In this document: positions 16,536-25,006 of the stretch, piece after piece
Numbering within the stretch: the first letter of the stretch is position 1
Layout: every line of letters begins with the position of its first letter
DNA from: BM714 sp964484935
GTDB taxonomy: Bacteria > Bacillota > Clostridia > Peptostreptococcales > BM714
Length of the DNA stretch: 54,054 bases
Assembly (NCBI GenBank): GCA_964484935.1
Contig: CAZAFW010000008.1
Span: forward strand, 1-54,054
Direction: 5' to 3'
Notes under the pieces: generated by a model
Told to the model about the DNA's origin: nothing
The model's database searches: none
The model's input: only the letters and a program-made list of their open reading frames with translations
Program-made: the position numbers and the translations under genes

Positions 16536-17522
16536 ATGAAAAGAGTTTTTTCAGGCGTTCAGCCGACATCGGAGCTTCATTTGGGAAATTACCTTGGAGC
16601 TATCCGAAGATTTGTACAATTGCAGGATGAAATGGACTGTGTCTACAGCATAGTCGATTTGCATTCCATCACTATTCCTCAGGACCCGTCGGCCCTTAGG
16701 GAAAACTCACTGAAACTGGCCGCACTCTTCATGGCTGTAGGTTTGGACCCGGACCGAATCATACTGTTCATGCAGTCCCAAGTCAGGGCTCACAGCGAGC
16801 TTGCCTGGCTCCTTCAGTGCGTGGCCTATACAGGCGAATTGAACAGAATGACTCAATTCAAAGAAAAAAGCCAAGGAAAAGAAGCCGTATCTGTCGGTCT
16901 TTACACATACCCGACCCTAATGGCGGCGGACATTCTTCTTTATGATACACACTATGTCCCTGTAGGCAATGACCAGAAGCAACATCTTGAATTTACACGG
17001 GACATTGCCGAAAGATTCAATTCTCGTTTTGGAGAAACTTTTGTTATTCCAGAACCACTAATAACAAACGTCTCGGAAGGCGCCCGAATAATGGCTTTGG
17101 ACAACCCCGACAAGAAAATGAGCAAAAGCAACTCCAACCCGCACAGCAAAATAAACCTGCTCGACAGTCCTTCAAAAATCAAAAAAAGCATAATGAAGGC
17201 CGTTACCGACAGTGACGCCGAAGTTCGTTACGATTGGGATGAAAAGAAAGGCATAAGCAACCTTATGACAATACATTCTGTAATGAGCGGCCAATCTATA
17301 AAGGAAATTGAAAAAACCTATGCCAACGCAGGTTATGGAACTTTCAAAAAAGATCTTGCCGATATCGTTTCCGATTCCCTTTCTCCAATACAGAAGAAAT
17401 ATGAAGAAATCCGTTCGTCCGGAGAAGTGGAAAAGGCAATGAAAAGCGGTGCGGAAAAGGCTTCTTCGATAGCAGACGAAGTTGTAAACAGAGCAAAGGA
17501 AAAGATGGGTTTTGTATTGTAA
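16536..17522 (+). CDS. trpS: Tryptophan--tRNA ligase
   Basis: A 328-residue class I aminoacyl-tRNA synthetase that charges tRNA-Trp. HIGH-type motif ELHLGNYLGA (residue 13 onward), adenylate-site LLYDTHYVPVGNDQKQHLEF, and KMSKS in DKKMSKSNSN (about 195). The length matches bacterial TrpRS. The ATG at 16536 is chosen because TTGGAGG precedes it. It is monocistronic, head-on relative to replication, and flanked by a bidirectional terminator shared with sigB. Confidence 0.97.
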   Translation: MKRVFSGVQPTSELHLGNYLGAIRRFVQLQDEMDCVYSIVDLHSITIPQDPSALRENSLKLAALFMAVGLDPDRIILFMQSQVRAHSELAWLLQCVAYTGELNRMTQFKEKSQGKEAVSVGLYTYPTLMAADILLYDTHYVPVGNDQKQHLEFTRDIAERFNSRFGETFVIPEPLITNVSEGARIMALDNPDKKMSKSNSNPHSKINLLDSPSKIKKSIMKAVTDSDAEVRYDWDEKKGISNLMTIHSVMSGQSIKEIEKTYANAGYGTFKKDLADIVSDSLSPIQKKYEEIRSSGEVEKAMKSGAEKASSIADEVVNRAKEKMGFVL

Positions 17523-17545
17523 TAATCATTGGTGAATCCCGACAT

Positions 17546-17577
17546 AAAAGCGCCGAAGCAAAGCTTCCGGCGCTTTT
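17546..17577. terminator. Bidirectional terminator between trpS and sigB
   Basis: AAAAGCGCC(G)AAGC-AAA-GCTTCCGGCGCTTTT, a 14-bp stem with one bulged G. T-rich flanks occur on both strands. It abuts the sigB stop codon and lies 24 bp past trpS. Confidence 0.85.
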
Positions 17578-18379
17578 ATATTTCTTTGAGCTTGTCAAAT
17601 TCTTTTCTAAACTTTCGGATGATTTTTTTCTCCATGCGGGATATGGTCATCTGTGAAACTCCCAAATCTGAAGCAACCTGTATCTGGGTTCGGCTCTTAA
17701 AGAACCTGTCCTCCACTATTTTCACTTCTACTTCATTGAACTTCTCCATGCATTTGACTATGAACTCCCTGTTTTCAATCATGTCGAAAACCTTGTCCTC
17801 TTTGCCTATTATGTCAATAAGCTGTATGTCCTTGTCGTCTCCATGGTTGTCGTAACTTATGTCAAGAGACTTTGGAGAATATACCTGGCTGGCCTCTATG
17901 GCTTCAACAACTTGCTCAACCGAACATTCGAGCTCGTTTGCTATATCTTCTATAGTCGGTGTTCTCTGAAGCTTTTGCTGAAGAGAGGTCTTTGTCGTAT
18001 AAATTCTCTTGGACAATTCCTGGATTCTTCGCGGCACCCTTATGGCCCAGCCCTTGTCCCTGAAATATTTTTTTATCTCTCCAATTATAGTCGGTGTTGC
18101 GAAACTCGAAAACTCATAGCCCCTGTCGACATCAAACCGTTCGATTGCATAAATCAGTCCGAGAGACGCCACTTGGTAAATATCTTCGTAGTCTATCCCC
18201 TTGTTTGTATATTTCTTAGACAATATTTCGGCTATGTAGAGATATTTGCCAACTAGAACATTCCTGATTTCAATATCCCTTGTCTTGGCGTATAGCCTGA
18301 AAAGTTCCTTCCCGTCCATCGCCTCCAAGGCAATGCCACTGGTCTGAACTTCTTCTTTTTCTTTTTCTTTTTCAGTCAT
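17576..18379 (-). CDS. sigB: RNA polymerase sigma factor, SigB/F/G family
   Basis: A 267-residue alternative sigma factor. Region 2 has YEDIYQVASLGLIYAIERFD and FSSFATPTIIGEIKKYFRD (about 95). Region 3 has RVPRRIQELSKRI. Region 4 holds the HTH QIQVASDLGVSQMTISRMEK near the C-terminus. It begins with an acidic/lysine-rich tract. The ATG at 18379 follows GAGGGGG; the upstream ATG at 18406 has no such site. It is third in rsbV-rsbW-sigB, so it is held inactive by RsbW until RsbV is dephosphorylated. SigF is the alternative, but RsbW here is SigB-type. Confidence 0.9.
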   Translation of the reverse strand: MTEKEKEKEEVQTSGIALEAMDGKELFRLYAKTRDIEIRNVLVGKYLYIAEILSKKYTNKGIDYEDIYQVASLGLIYAIERFDVDRGYEFSSFATPTIIGEIKKYFRDKGWAIRVPRRIQELSKRIYTTKTSLQQKLQRTPTIEDIANELECSVEQVVEAIEASQVYSPKSLDISYDNHGDDKDIQLIDIIGKEDKVFDMIENREFIVKCMEKFNEVEVKIVEDRFFKSRTQIQVASDLGVSQMTISRMEKKIIRKFRKEFDKLKEI

Positions 18380-18418
18380 TGCCCAATCCCCCTCAGCAAA
18401 AAACATTTGTTTCGCATT

Positions 18419-18862
18419 TTACAAAAGATTTTTGTACATTTTTATTTCCGTACCATTCTCTTTTGAGGAATTGACCTCCACCCTGTCCATAAGGGACTTG
18501 ATCACAAATATTCCCAGTCCGTGGTCCGACGGGTTTTTCAGGTCCGGAGAAGTATAGTCGGCCAAATCAAATCCATTGCCGTTATCCTTTACAACGACAC
18601 CTATTTTTTCGCTTTCGCTTATGAACCTGATGTCAAAATTGTTTTCTCGTTTTGAATGCACGACTACATTGTTGCAAGCTTCACTCACCGCAACCTTGAT
18701 ATCTTCTATTTCTTCAAAGTCAAAGCCTATGTTGTTTGCGATCACAGAAGCCGTCAGTCTTACAATCGAAACATATTCGGGATTTGCGGGAATCGACAAA
18801 TCTATGCATTTTTGTCCTTCTCTTACGCATTCAAAATCGATTTTTTCCTTGTGCATGCCCAT
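18419..18862 (-). CDS. rsbW: Anti-sigma factor serine-protein kinase RsbW
   Basis: A 147-residue GHKL-type kinase and anti-sigma factor. N-box EIEDIKVAVSEACNNVVVHS (about 58), G1 DNGNGFD and G2 DHGLGIFVIKSLMD. The segment IPANPEYVSIVRLTASVIA closely resembles B. subtilis RsbW rather than SpoIIAB. The ATG at 18862 follows GAAGGGTGA, which overlaps the rsbV stop; a start at 18877 is also possible. It binds SigB or, using ATP, phosphorylates RsbV. Confidence 0.92.
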   Translation of the reverse strand: MGMHKEKIDFECVREGQKCIDLSIPANPEYVSIVRLTASVIANNIGFDFEEIEDIKVAVSEACNNVVVHSKRENNFDIRFISESEKIGVVVKDNGNGFDLADYTSPDLKNPSDHGLGIFVIKSLMDRVEVNSSKENGTEIKMYKNLL

Positions 18863-18866
18863 TTTA

Positions 18867-19199
18867 TCACCCTTCATTTTGATTTTCCTTTACTATGAAT
18901 ACTTTATCAAGCCCCGTAATACTGAGCAATTTAAGAATATTGGACCGGGCATTGACTACTACAAGATTCTTGTTTTCTTCCTTAAGTTTCTTCAATATTC
19001 CAATCAAAACGCCCAATCCGCTACTGTCGATGTAGGAAAGCTCCCTGCAGTCGATTTGTATTTCTGACTTCTTTTCTTCAACCATTTCATTTAGGGTTTC
19101 TTTCATTTCGTCTGAAGTGTAGATATCCACTTCGCCTGTAATCTTCACAGTCCATAAATCCTTGTCTTGATGATATTGCTTCTCGATAGAAAGTGACAA
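18867..19199 (-). CDS. rsbV: Anti-sigma factor antagonist RsbV (STAS domain)
   Basis: A 110-residue STAS protein. The phosphorylatable serine lies in SYIDSSGLGVLIGIL (about residue 58). It releases SigB by sequestering RsbW when unphosphorylated. It starts with TTG at 19199, behind GGGGAGGG at 7 nt. First gene of the sigB operon. No RsbU/RsbP-type PP2C phosphatase is nearby. Confidence 0.93.
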   Translation of the reverse strand: MSLSIEKQYHQDKDLWTVKITGEVDIYTSDEMKETLNEMVEEKKSEIQIDCRELSYIDSSGLGVLIGILKKLKEENKNLVVVNARSNILKLLSITGLDKVFIVKENQNEG

Positions 19200-19244
19200 A
19201 AGCTTTCCCTCCCCAACCTGTTAATTTCATTGGCAATCAGCAAA

Positions 19245-19273
19245 ATAATGACACAAAACCTGAAAATAAACAA
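19245..19273 (-). promoter_or_regulatory. Probable rsbV-rsbW-sigB promoter
   Basis: TTGTTT (19273-19268), 17 nt, CATTAT (19250-19245), about 46 nt upstream of the TTG start. No clear SigB-type GTTTAA/GGGTAT promoter was seen, so autoregulation is not evident. Confidence 0.5.
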
Positions 19274-19361
19274 ATCCTATCTCCATTACTTTTGATTTTA
19301 CTATATATTCATCACAGGTGCAATTTCAATTGAGAGCTTGCACCTTTTTATTCATTATAAA

Positions 19362-19395
19362 AAGCCTCCCTAGCTGCATAGCAGTGCGGAGGCTT
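19362..19395 (-). terminator. Terminator of the small cysteine-rich gene
   Basis: AAGCCTCC (19395-19388 read on minus) pairs with GGAGGCTT (19369-19362), with an inner CTGC-GCAG pairing, then TTTTAT on the minus strand. Confidence 0.75.
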
Positions 19396-19414
19396 CCACT
19401 CAATGTTTTAAATA

Positions 19415-19558
19415 TTAGTATTCTTTGTCAAAATATCTTTCGCAAAAATCACAATAGTTCAAGTTGCACTTGTTGTTGACGTTGTGTATACAAGTAATTG
19501 CACCACATTTCTTGTTTTCTACCTTCTTTTTATCGACGGTCTTTTTTGCGTTTTTCAT
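19415..19558 (-). CDS. Small cysteine-rich protein, DUF1540-like
   Basis: A 47-residue protein too short for usual ORF cut-offs. The N-terminal third is very lysine-rich; the C-terminal half has five cysteines (18, 23, 31, 36, 39) in CGAITCIHNVNNKCNLNYC, followed by DFCERYF. This spacing resembles the small DUF1540 proteins of Clostridia, whose role is unknown; metal binding is plausible. AAGGGG lies 8 nt before the ATG, a perfect consensus promoter precedes it and a terminator follows, so it is a complete, probably highly expressed monocistronic gene. Confidence 0.82.
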   Translation of the reverse strand: MKNAKKTVDKKKVENKKCGAITCIHNVNNKCNLNYCDFCERYFDKEY

Positions 19559-19593
19559 ATAATGCACCCCTTTTCGAACTATTTTATGTGTAC

Positions 19594-19622
19594 ATTATAA
19601 TATTTGTATACAATCATGTCAA
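19594..19622 (-). promoter_or_regulatory. Perfect consensus sigma-A promoter of the small cysteine-rich gene
   Basis: TTGACA (19622-19617), a 17-nt spacer, TATAAT (19599-19594), all six positions matching in both boxes. It lies 35 nt upstream of the ATG at 19558. Confidence 0.9.
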
Positions 19623-19666
19623 TAGTATACAGGTTTATTTTCATAAATAAATATTATGTTTTTTTA

Positions 19667-20350
19667 TCATGCCAATCCAAACATTCTGAGCCCAATCAAA
19701 ATTATTGCCGCATCTCCGCATGCATGAACCATATACGAATAAACTATTGTCTCGTTCTTTTCGTCAATGCAGTTGAAAAAAATTCCCGCGGCAATCAAAC
19801 CCAAGATGGCGACAGCAATTAATTTGACGTCAAACCATGTTTTAAAAATTGACAAGTGATAAACAGAAAAAAGCAAGGCCGAATATCCATGTGCAAAAAA
19901 CCTTTCCCCCTGGGAATTGTTTTTTAAGTTCAAAAATACGAACCCCCTGAAAAAAATTTCTTCTATCGCAGCATTTACTACAATAATATAAATGCCGACG
20001 ACAATGAAATTTTCTGCATTTACTTCAAGCGCCCTTTCAAGTTCTCCTATTATTATTTCAGGGTTGATCTGGCCTCTGAGCAATTCATATGCAGCCATGA
20101 CAGAGGCGAATGCCCCGGCCCCGAAAAAAACTATTCTTTTTAAAGAAACTGAACCTTTCTTCGCAAAAAAACTATTTTTTTTCTTTTTTCCCAAAGCCTT
20201 ATACAAAAGGGAGGGACCGACAAAAAAAATCATTATTTTTGAAATCGACTTGATAATGTATCCCGGCATAAGTATCTGCTCAACTGCGTAGAGCAAAAGC
20301 ACTGCCGTCAAGCTGTATGCGATTATAATCCTTTTTTGTGTTTTGTCCAT
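19667..20350 (-). CDS. CPBP family intramembrane metalloprotease
   Basis: A 227-residue membrane protein with about seven hydrophobic segments. It carries the three CPBP/Abi motifs: EEIFFRG (about 141), FSVYH, and HACGD near the C-terminus. Family members are glutamate-dependent or metal-type intramembrane proteases (CAAX processing, bacteriocin self-immunity, or unknown roles). GGAGAGGAGG precedes the ATG. It stands alone between gyrA and the small cysteine-rich gene. The substrate is unknown. Confidence 0.87.
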   Translation of the reverse strand: MDKTQKRIIIAYSLTAVLLLYAVEQILMPGYIIKSISKIMIFFVGPSLLYKALGKKKKNSFFAKKGSVSLKRIVFFGAGAFASVMAAYELLRGQINPEIIIGELERALEVNAENFIVVGIYIIVVNAAIEEIFFRGFVFLNLKNNSQGERFFAHGYSALLFSVYHLSIFKTWFDVKLIAVAILGLIAAGIFFNCIDEKNETIVYSYMVHACGDAAIILIGLRMFGLA

Positions 20351-20398
20351 TTTTTCCTCCTCTCCATTGATCTTTAAGATCCTTTGCTATTTGGCGCA

Positions 20399-20429
20399 AA
20401 AAAATCCGCAATATCGATGCGGATTTTTT
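20399..20429. terminator. Terminator downstream of gyrA
   Basis: AAAAAATCCGCA (20399-20410), a 7-nt loop, and TGCGGATTTTTT (20418-20429): a 12-bp stem with A/T tracts on both sides, 6 bp past the gyrA stop. Confidence 0.9.
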
Positions 20430-20434
20430 CTTTA

Positions 20435-22873
20435 TTATTTTGTTTCAATCTCGTTTTCCGCTTCAAGAACTTTGGCTATGGCAATAACAGAATCGCCTTC
20501 CTCTATTCTCATGAGTTTAACGCCCTTTGTACTTCTTCCCATTGTGGAAATTTCGTCGACTTTCAATCTTATCACCACGCTCGATGAATTGATGATGAAC
20601 AGTTCATCTTCCTTGTCAACCACTAAAGCTCCTACTATTCGTCCTGTTTCATTTGTCGAATTATATGTTTTAACTCCCTGCCCGCCTCTTGTTTGAACTC
20701 TGTAGAGTGCAATCCTGGTGCGTTTTCCAAACCCGTTTTCACTCACAACCAAAAGTTTTTTGCTGTCGTCGGCCATTTCAAGACTCACTACGCAGTCATT
20801 GTTCTTAAGTTTTATTCCTTTGACCCCTTTTGTGTTTCTTCCTACGCTGCGCACCTCTTCTTCTTTGAACCTAATCGACATTCCATTTCTTGTAACAAGC
20901 ATCAGATCCTGTTTCCCGTCAGTTTTCATCACTTCAATCAATTCGTCCCCATCCTTCAAGTTTATGGCAATGAGTCCGGTCTTCCTTGATGAGTCATATT
21001 GGCTGAGTTCTGTTTTCTTGATTATGCCGTCTTTTGTCGCCAAAACCAAATAAGCTTTTTCCTCAAAATCCTTAAGCGGAATGATTGCTGTCACTTTTTC
21101 ATCGTTGTCAAGCTGCAGCAGATTGACTATGGCCGTTCCTTTGGCCTGTCTCTTTGCTTCTGGAATCTCGTAGGCTTTTATCCTGTACACTTTTCCCTTG
21201 TTTGTAAAAAACATAATATAATTATGTGTAGTTGTAGTAAATATGTCTTTTACAAAATCCTCTTCCCTTGTTGAAAGACCTGTTTTCCCTCTGCCTCCCC
21301 GCTTTTGGCTGGTATATGTGTCACATGGAACCCTCTTTACATATCCGTATCGAGTCAGGGTTATTACAACCTCTTCATCCTCTATGAGATCCTCGTCGTT
21401 CATATCCTCTCCGCGCGCTCTTATTTCTGTCCGGCGATCATCGCTGAACTTATCTTTTATTTCTGTAATTTCATCTTTTATTATGCTCATCAGAAGCCTT
21501 TCGTTTGAAAGTATTTCTTTGTATCTGTTTATTTTTTTGATGAGCTCCATATATTCGCTTTCAATCTTTTCACGTTCAAGCCCTGTCAGCCGCTTTAAAC
21601 GCATGTCCAATATTGCCTGGGCCTGAATTTTAGAAAGGTTGAATCTGCTCTCCAACTGGTTTCTCGCATCTTCGTCGTTTTTAGATTTCTTGATCAATTC
21701 TACAATTTCGTCAATATTGTCAAGTGCTATTCTAAGCCCTTCCAGTATATGGGCCCTGTCTTCGGCTTTCTTTAGATTATACTTTGTCCTTCTTGTCAGC
21801 ACATCTTTTTGGTGCCTTATATAATGGTAAAGTATTTCCTTAAGGTTGAGTGTCTTCGGCTCTCCGTCAACTAGCGCTATCATTATTATGCTGAAGGTCG
21901 TTTGAAGTTGCGAATGCTTGTATAGCTTATTGAGTACAATTCCCGCATTTGCATCTTTTTTAAGCTCAATGACTACCCTTATTCCTTCTCTGTTGCTTTC
22001 GTCCCTCAAATCCGAAATTCCCTCGATTTTCTTGTTTCTCACCAAATCGGCAATTCCCTCAATTAGTTTCGACTTGTTGACCATATATGGAATTTCACTT
22101 ACTATAAGGGCTTCCCTGCCTCTTTTCATCTCTACAGTTTCAATTCTGGCCCTTACTCTGAGTTTTCCCCGGCCTGTCCTATAAGCATTTTTTATAGCAT
22201 CCTTGCCTAAAATTATGGCCCCGGTCGGAAAATCAGGTCCTTTTACAATTTTTGCTAATTCATTTACTTCCGCATCAGGATTGTCTATGAGATGAACGGT
22301 TGCATCAATGATTTCCCCCAAATTGTGGGGCGGTATTGATGTGGCCATTCCAACGGCTATTCCGCTTGATCCGTTTGCAAGCAAATTTGGGAACCTGCTT
22401 GGAAGAACAACGGGCTCTAAAAGCTCCTCGTCAAAGTTTGGAGTAAAATCCACTGTTTCCTTTTCTATGTCGCGCAGCATTTCCTTTGACAGTTTAGCAA
22501 GTCTGGCTTCGGTATATCTCATTGCAGCTGCGCTGTCTCCGTCTATTGAACCAAAGTTTCCATGCCCGTCCACCATCATGTATCTTGATGAAAATTCTTG
22601 TGCAAGCCGCACCATTGCATCATATACAGCAGTATCTCCATGCGGATGGTATTTACCCAAAACGTCACCGACTATGCGGGCGGATTTTCTGTGGGGCTTG
22701 CTCGGATCCAAGTTCAACTCGTTCATTGCATAAAGGATTCTGCGGTGGACGGGCTTGAGTCCGTCCCGGACGTCGGGCAAAGCCCTTCCCACTATGACGC
22801 TCATGGCATAGTCTATATAAGATTTTTTCATTTCCTTAGTGATATCAACTTCAAGGATGTTATTGTGTTCCAT
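20435..22873 (-). CDS. gyrA: DNA gyrase subunit A
   Basis: An 812-residue topoisomerase subunit that breaks and rejoins DNA. DGLKPVHRRILYAMNEL at the N-terminus, the quinolone-determining stretch HPHGDTAVYD (Thr at the position equivalent to E. coli Ser83, common in Clostridia), and the catalytic Tyr in AAAMRYTEARL. The C-terminal DNA-wrapping domain has the GyrA box QKRGGRGKTG (about 560). Length is normal. It lies 61 bp after gyrB and is followed by a terminator. Confidence 0.98.
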   Translation of the reverse strand: MEHNNILEVDITKEMKKSYIDYAMSVIVGRALPDVRDGLKPVHRRILYAMNELNLDPSKPHRKSARIVGDVLGKYHPHGDTAVYDAMVRLAQEFSSRYMMVDGHGNFGSIDGDSAAAMRYTEARLAKLSKEMLRDIEKETVDFTPNFDEELLEPVVLPSRFPNLLANGSSGIAVGMATSIPPHNLGEIIDATVHLIDNPDAEVNELAKIVKGPDFPTGAIILGKDAIKNAYRTGRGKLRVRARIETVEMKRGREALIVSEIPYMVNKSKLIEGIADLVRNKKIEGISDLRDESNREGIRVVIELKKDANAGIVLNKLYKHSQLQTTFSIIMIALVDGEPKTLNLKEILYHYIRHQKDVLTRRTKYNLKKAEDRAHILEGLRIALDNIDEIVELIKKSKNDEDARNQLESRFNLSKIQAQAILDMRLKRLTGLEREKIESEYMELIKKINRYKEILSNERLLMSIIKDEITEIKDKFSDDRRTEIRARGEDMNDEDLIEDEEVVITLTRYGYVKRVPCDTYTSQKRGGRGKTGLSTREEDFVKDIFTTTTHNYIMFFTNKGKVYRIKAYEIPEAKRQAKGTAIVNLLQLDNDEKVTAIIPLKDFEEKAYLVLATKDGIIKKTELSQYDSSRKTGLIAINLKDGDELIEVMKTDGKQDLMLVTRNGMSIRFKEEEVRSVGRNTKGVKGIKLKNNDCVVSLEMADDSKKLLVVSENGFGKRTRIALYRVQTRGGQGVKTYNSTNETGRIVGALVVDKEDELFIINSSSVVIRLKVDEISTMGRSTKGVKLMRIEEGDSVIAIAKVLEAENEIETK

Positions 22874-22934
22874 TGTCTTCCTCCCGCTTTTTTTTCCTAA
22901 GCCTCTTCAATTTATTTAATAAGTATCTTTTTTT

Positions 22935-24848
22935 CTATATATCCAGATTACTTACATATTTCGCGTTCTCTTCGATGAATTCCCTTCTAGGCTGAACTTT
23001 GTCACCCATGAGAATTGTAAAGATTTCGTCGGCTTCAACAGCATCGTCAATGGAAACCCTTTTCATTATTCTTTTTTCAGGGTCCATGGTAGTATCCCAT
23101 AATTGCTCAGCGTCCATTTCCCCAAGACCTTTGTATCTTTGGATTGATATTCCTTTTCTTCCTATTTCTTTTAACAGAATATCCAATTCTTCATCCGTGT
23201 ATACATAATGCTCTCCTCTTCCTTTTTTGACCTTGTACAAAGGGGGTTGTGCAATATAAATGTATCCATTTTCAAGAAGAGGCTTCATATATCTAAAGAA
23301 AAAAGTCAAAAGAAGTGTCCTTATGTGGGATCCGTCTACATCGGCATCAGTCATTATAACTATTTTGTGATACCTTAAGCTGTCCATATCAAACTCGTCT
23401 CCTATGCCGCAACCGAATGCGGTAATCATAGCCCTTATCTCATTGTAATTCAACATCCTTGCCAGGTTTGCCTTTTCTACATTGAGTATTTTACCTTTTA
23501 GCGGCAAAATAGCCTGCAAAGCCCTGCTTCTTCCCTGTTTTGCACTGCCTCCGGCAGAATCTCCCTCTACAAGGAAAATCTCGGTTTTTTCAGGATCTTT
23601 CTCTGAACAGTCGGATAGTTTTCCGGGCAGGGAAAGTCCGTCAAGCGCTCCTTTTCTTCTTGTAAGCTCTCTTGCCTTTCTAGCTGCTTCCCTTGCCTTC
23701 GAAGCCTTTATACATTTTTCAATTATTGATTTTGCATCTGTCGGATTTTCTTCCAAAAATCTTTGTATTACCTCTCCAGTAATCGATTCGGTTATTCCCC
23801 TTATTTCACTGTTGCCCAGTTTTGTTTTTGTTTGTCCTTCAAATTGAGGTTCAAGCAACTTCACTGAAACAACTGCTGTCAGTCCTTCCCTTATGTCCTC
23901 TCCTTGCAGATTTGTATCCTTTTCTTTAAGATAATTGAATCTCCTGGCGTAATCGTTCATATATCTGGTAAGCGCTGTCTTAAAACCTACCAAATGGCTT
24001 CCGCCTTCCTGTGTATTTATATTGTTGGCAAATGTGAATATGTTTTCTGAATATGCCGTTGTGTATTGCATTGCAATTTCAACGGTTGTGTTGTCTTTTT
24101 CAGATTCATAATAAATGATGTTCCCGTGTATTTCATCTCTGTTTTTATTTAAATATTTAATAAACTCCTTGATTCCGCCTTCATAATGAAATATTTCCTT
24201 TATTTCTTTTTCAGCCCTCTTGTCTTCCAATACTATTTTTATTCCCTTGTTGAGGAAAGCCATTTCTCTTAGCCTGTGCCTCAAGGTCTTGTACTCGAAA
24301 TTTACTTCATTGAATATTTCAGAATCGGGCATGAAGACGGATTTCGTTCCCGTTTCTTTTGTTTTCCCTATCACTTGAAGTTCTGTAACTGTTTTCCCTC
24401 TTTCATAACGCTGCCTATATATTTTTCCGTTTCTTTTTACTTCAACCTCAAACCACTCCGAAAGCGCGTTGACTACTGAAGCGCCCACACCATGGAGTCC
24501 TCCAGAAACCTTATATCCTCCGCTTCCAAATTTTCCACCTGCGTGAAGAACAGTATGTATTACTTCAACGGCAGGCTTTTTCATTTTTTCATGCATGTCG
24601 ACCGGCATTCCACGCCCATTGTCTATTACAGTTATGGAATTGTCTCCGTTTATGGCTATTTCTATGCTGCTGCAGTATCCGGCCAATGCCTCGTCTATGC
24701 TGTTGTCCACTATTTCGTAAACCAAATGGTGAAGACCTCTTTCTCCAGTGGATCCTATATACATTCCAGGTCTTTTTCTTACAGGCTCCAGACCTTCTAA
24801 AACCTGTATTTGTTTCGCGTTATATTCCTGTGTAACTTTTGCTATCAC
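22935..24848 (-). CDS. gyrB: DNA gyrase subunit B
   Basis: A 637-residue ATPase subunit of gyrase. GHKL motifs YEIVDNSIDEALAG and NGRGMPV, then GGKFGSGGYKVSGGLHGVG. Toprim motifs EGDSAGGSAKQGR (about 425) and MTDADVDGSHIRTLL, then the C-terminal IQRYKGLGEMDAEQLWDTTM. The 158-bp gap from recF contains an AT-rich inverted repeat (AGGTTTT ... AAAACCT at about 24865-24893) just before the ribosome-binding site. Otherwise part of the dnaN-to-gyrA cluster. Confidence 0.98.
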   Translation of the reverse strand: MIAKVTQEYNAKQIQVLEGLEPVRKRPGMYIGSTGERGLHHLVYEIVDNSIDEALAGYCSSIEIAINGDNSITVIDNGRGMPVDMHEKMKKPAVEVIHTVLHAGGKFGSGGYKVSGGLHGVGASVVNALSEWFEVEVKRNGKIYRQRYERGKTVTELQVIGKTKETGTKSVFMPDSEIFNEVNFEYKTLRHRLREMAFLNKGIKIVLEDKRAEKEIKEIFHYEGGIKEFIKYLNKNRDEIHGNIIYYESEKDNTTVEIAMQYTTAYSENIFTFANNINTQEGGSHLVGFKTALTRYMNDYARRFNYLKEKDTNLQGEDIREGLTAVVSVKLLEPQFEGQTKTKLGNSEIRGITESITGEVIQRFLEENPTDAKSIIEKCIKASKAREAARKARELTRRKGALDGLSLPGKLSDCSEKDPEKTEIFLVEGDSAGGSAKQGRSRALQAILPLKGKILNVEKANLARMLNYNEIRAMITAFGCGIGDEFDMDSLRYHKIVIMTDADVDGSHIRTLLLTFFFRYMKPLLENGYIYIAQPPLYKVKKGRGEHYVYTDEELDILLKEIGRKGISIQRYKGLGEMDAEQLWDTTMDPEKRIMKRVSIDDAVEADEIFTILMGDKVQPRREFIEENAKYVSNLDI

Positions 24849-25006
24849 TTTCCATACCTCCCCGAGGTTTTTTTATATATTATATAAAACCTTTATAATC
24901 CAGCCTTTAATTCAGCAAAACCCTTTTCATAATAGAACAGCACTGAAATGGCAATTGAATTTCATACAAGTACATTTTACATATATTTCAACAGCTTTTC
25001 CATGAT

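Noticed and set aside
17576..19199. spoIIAA-spoIIAB-sigF operon
   Set aside because: The order is the same, but the anti-sigma factor sequence (IPANPEYVSIVRL, EIEDIKVAVSEAC) matches RsbW better than SpoIIAB, so SigB is preferred.
24865..24893. AT-rich inverted repeat upstream of gyrB as a terminator
   Set aside because: The stem is almost entirely A/T and lies right before the ribosome-binding site, so it is too weak to call a terminator; it is mentioned only under gyrB.
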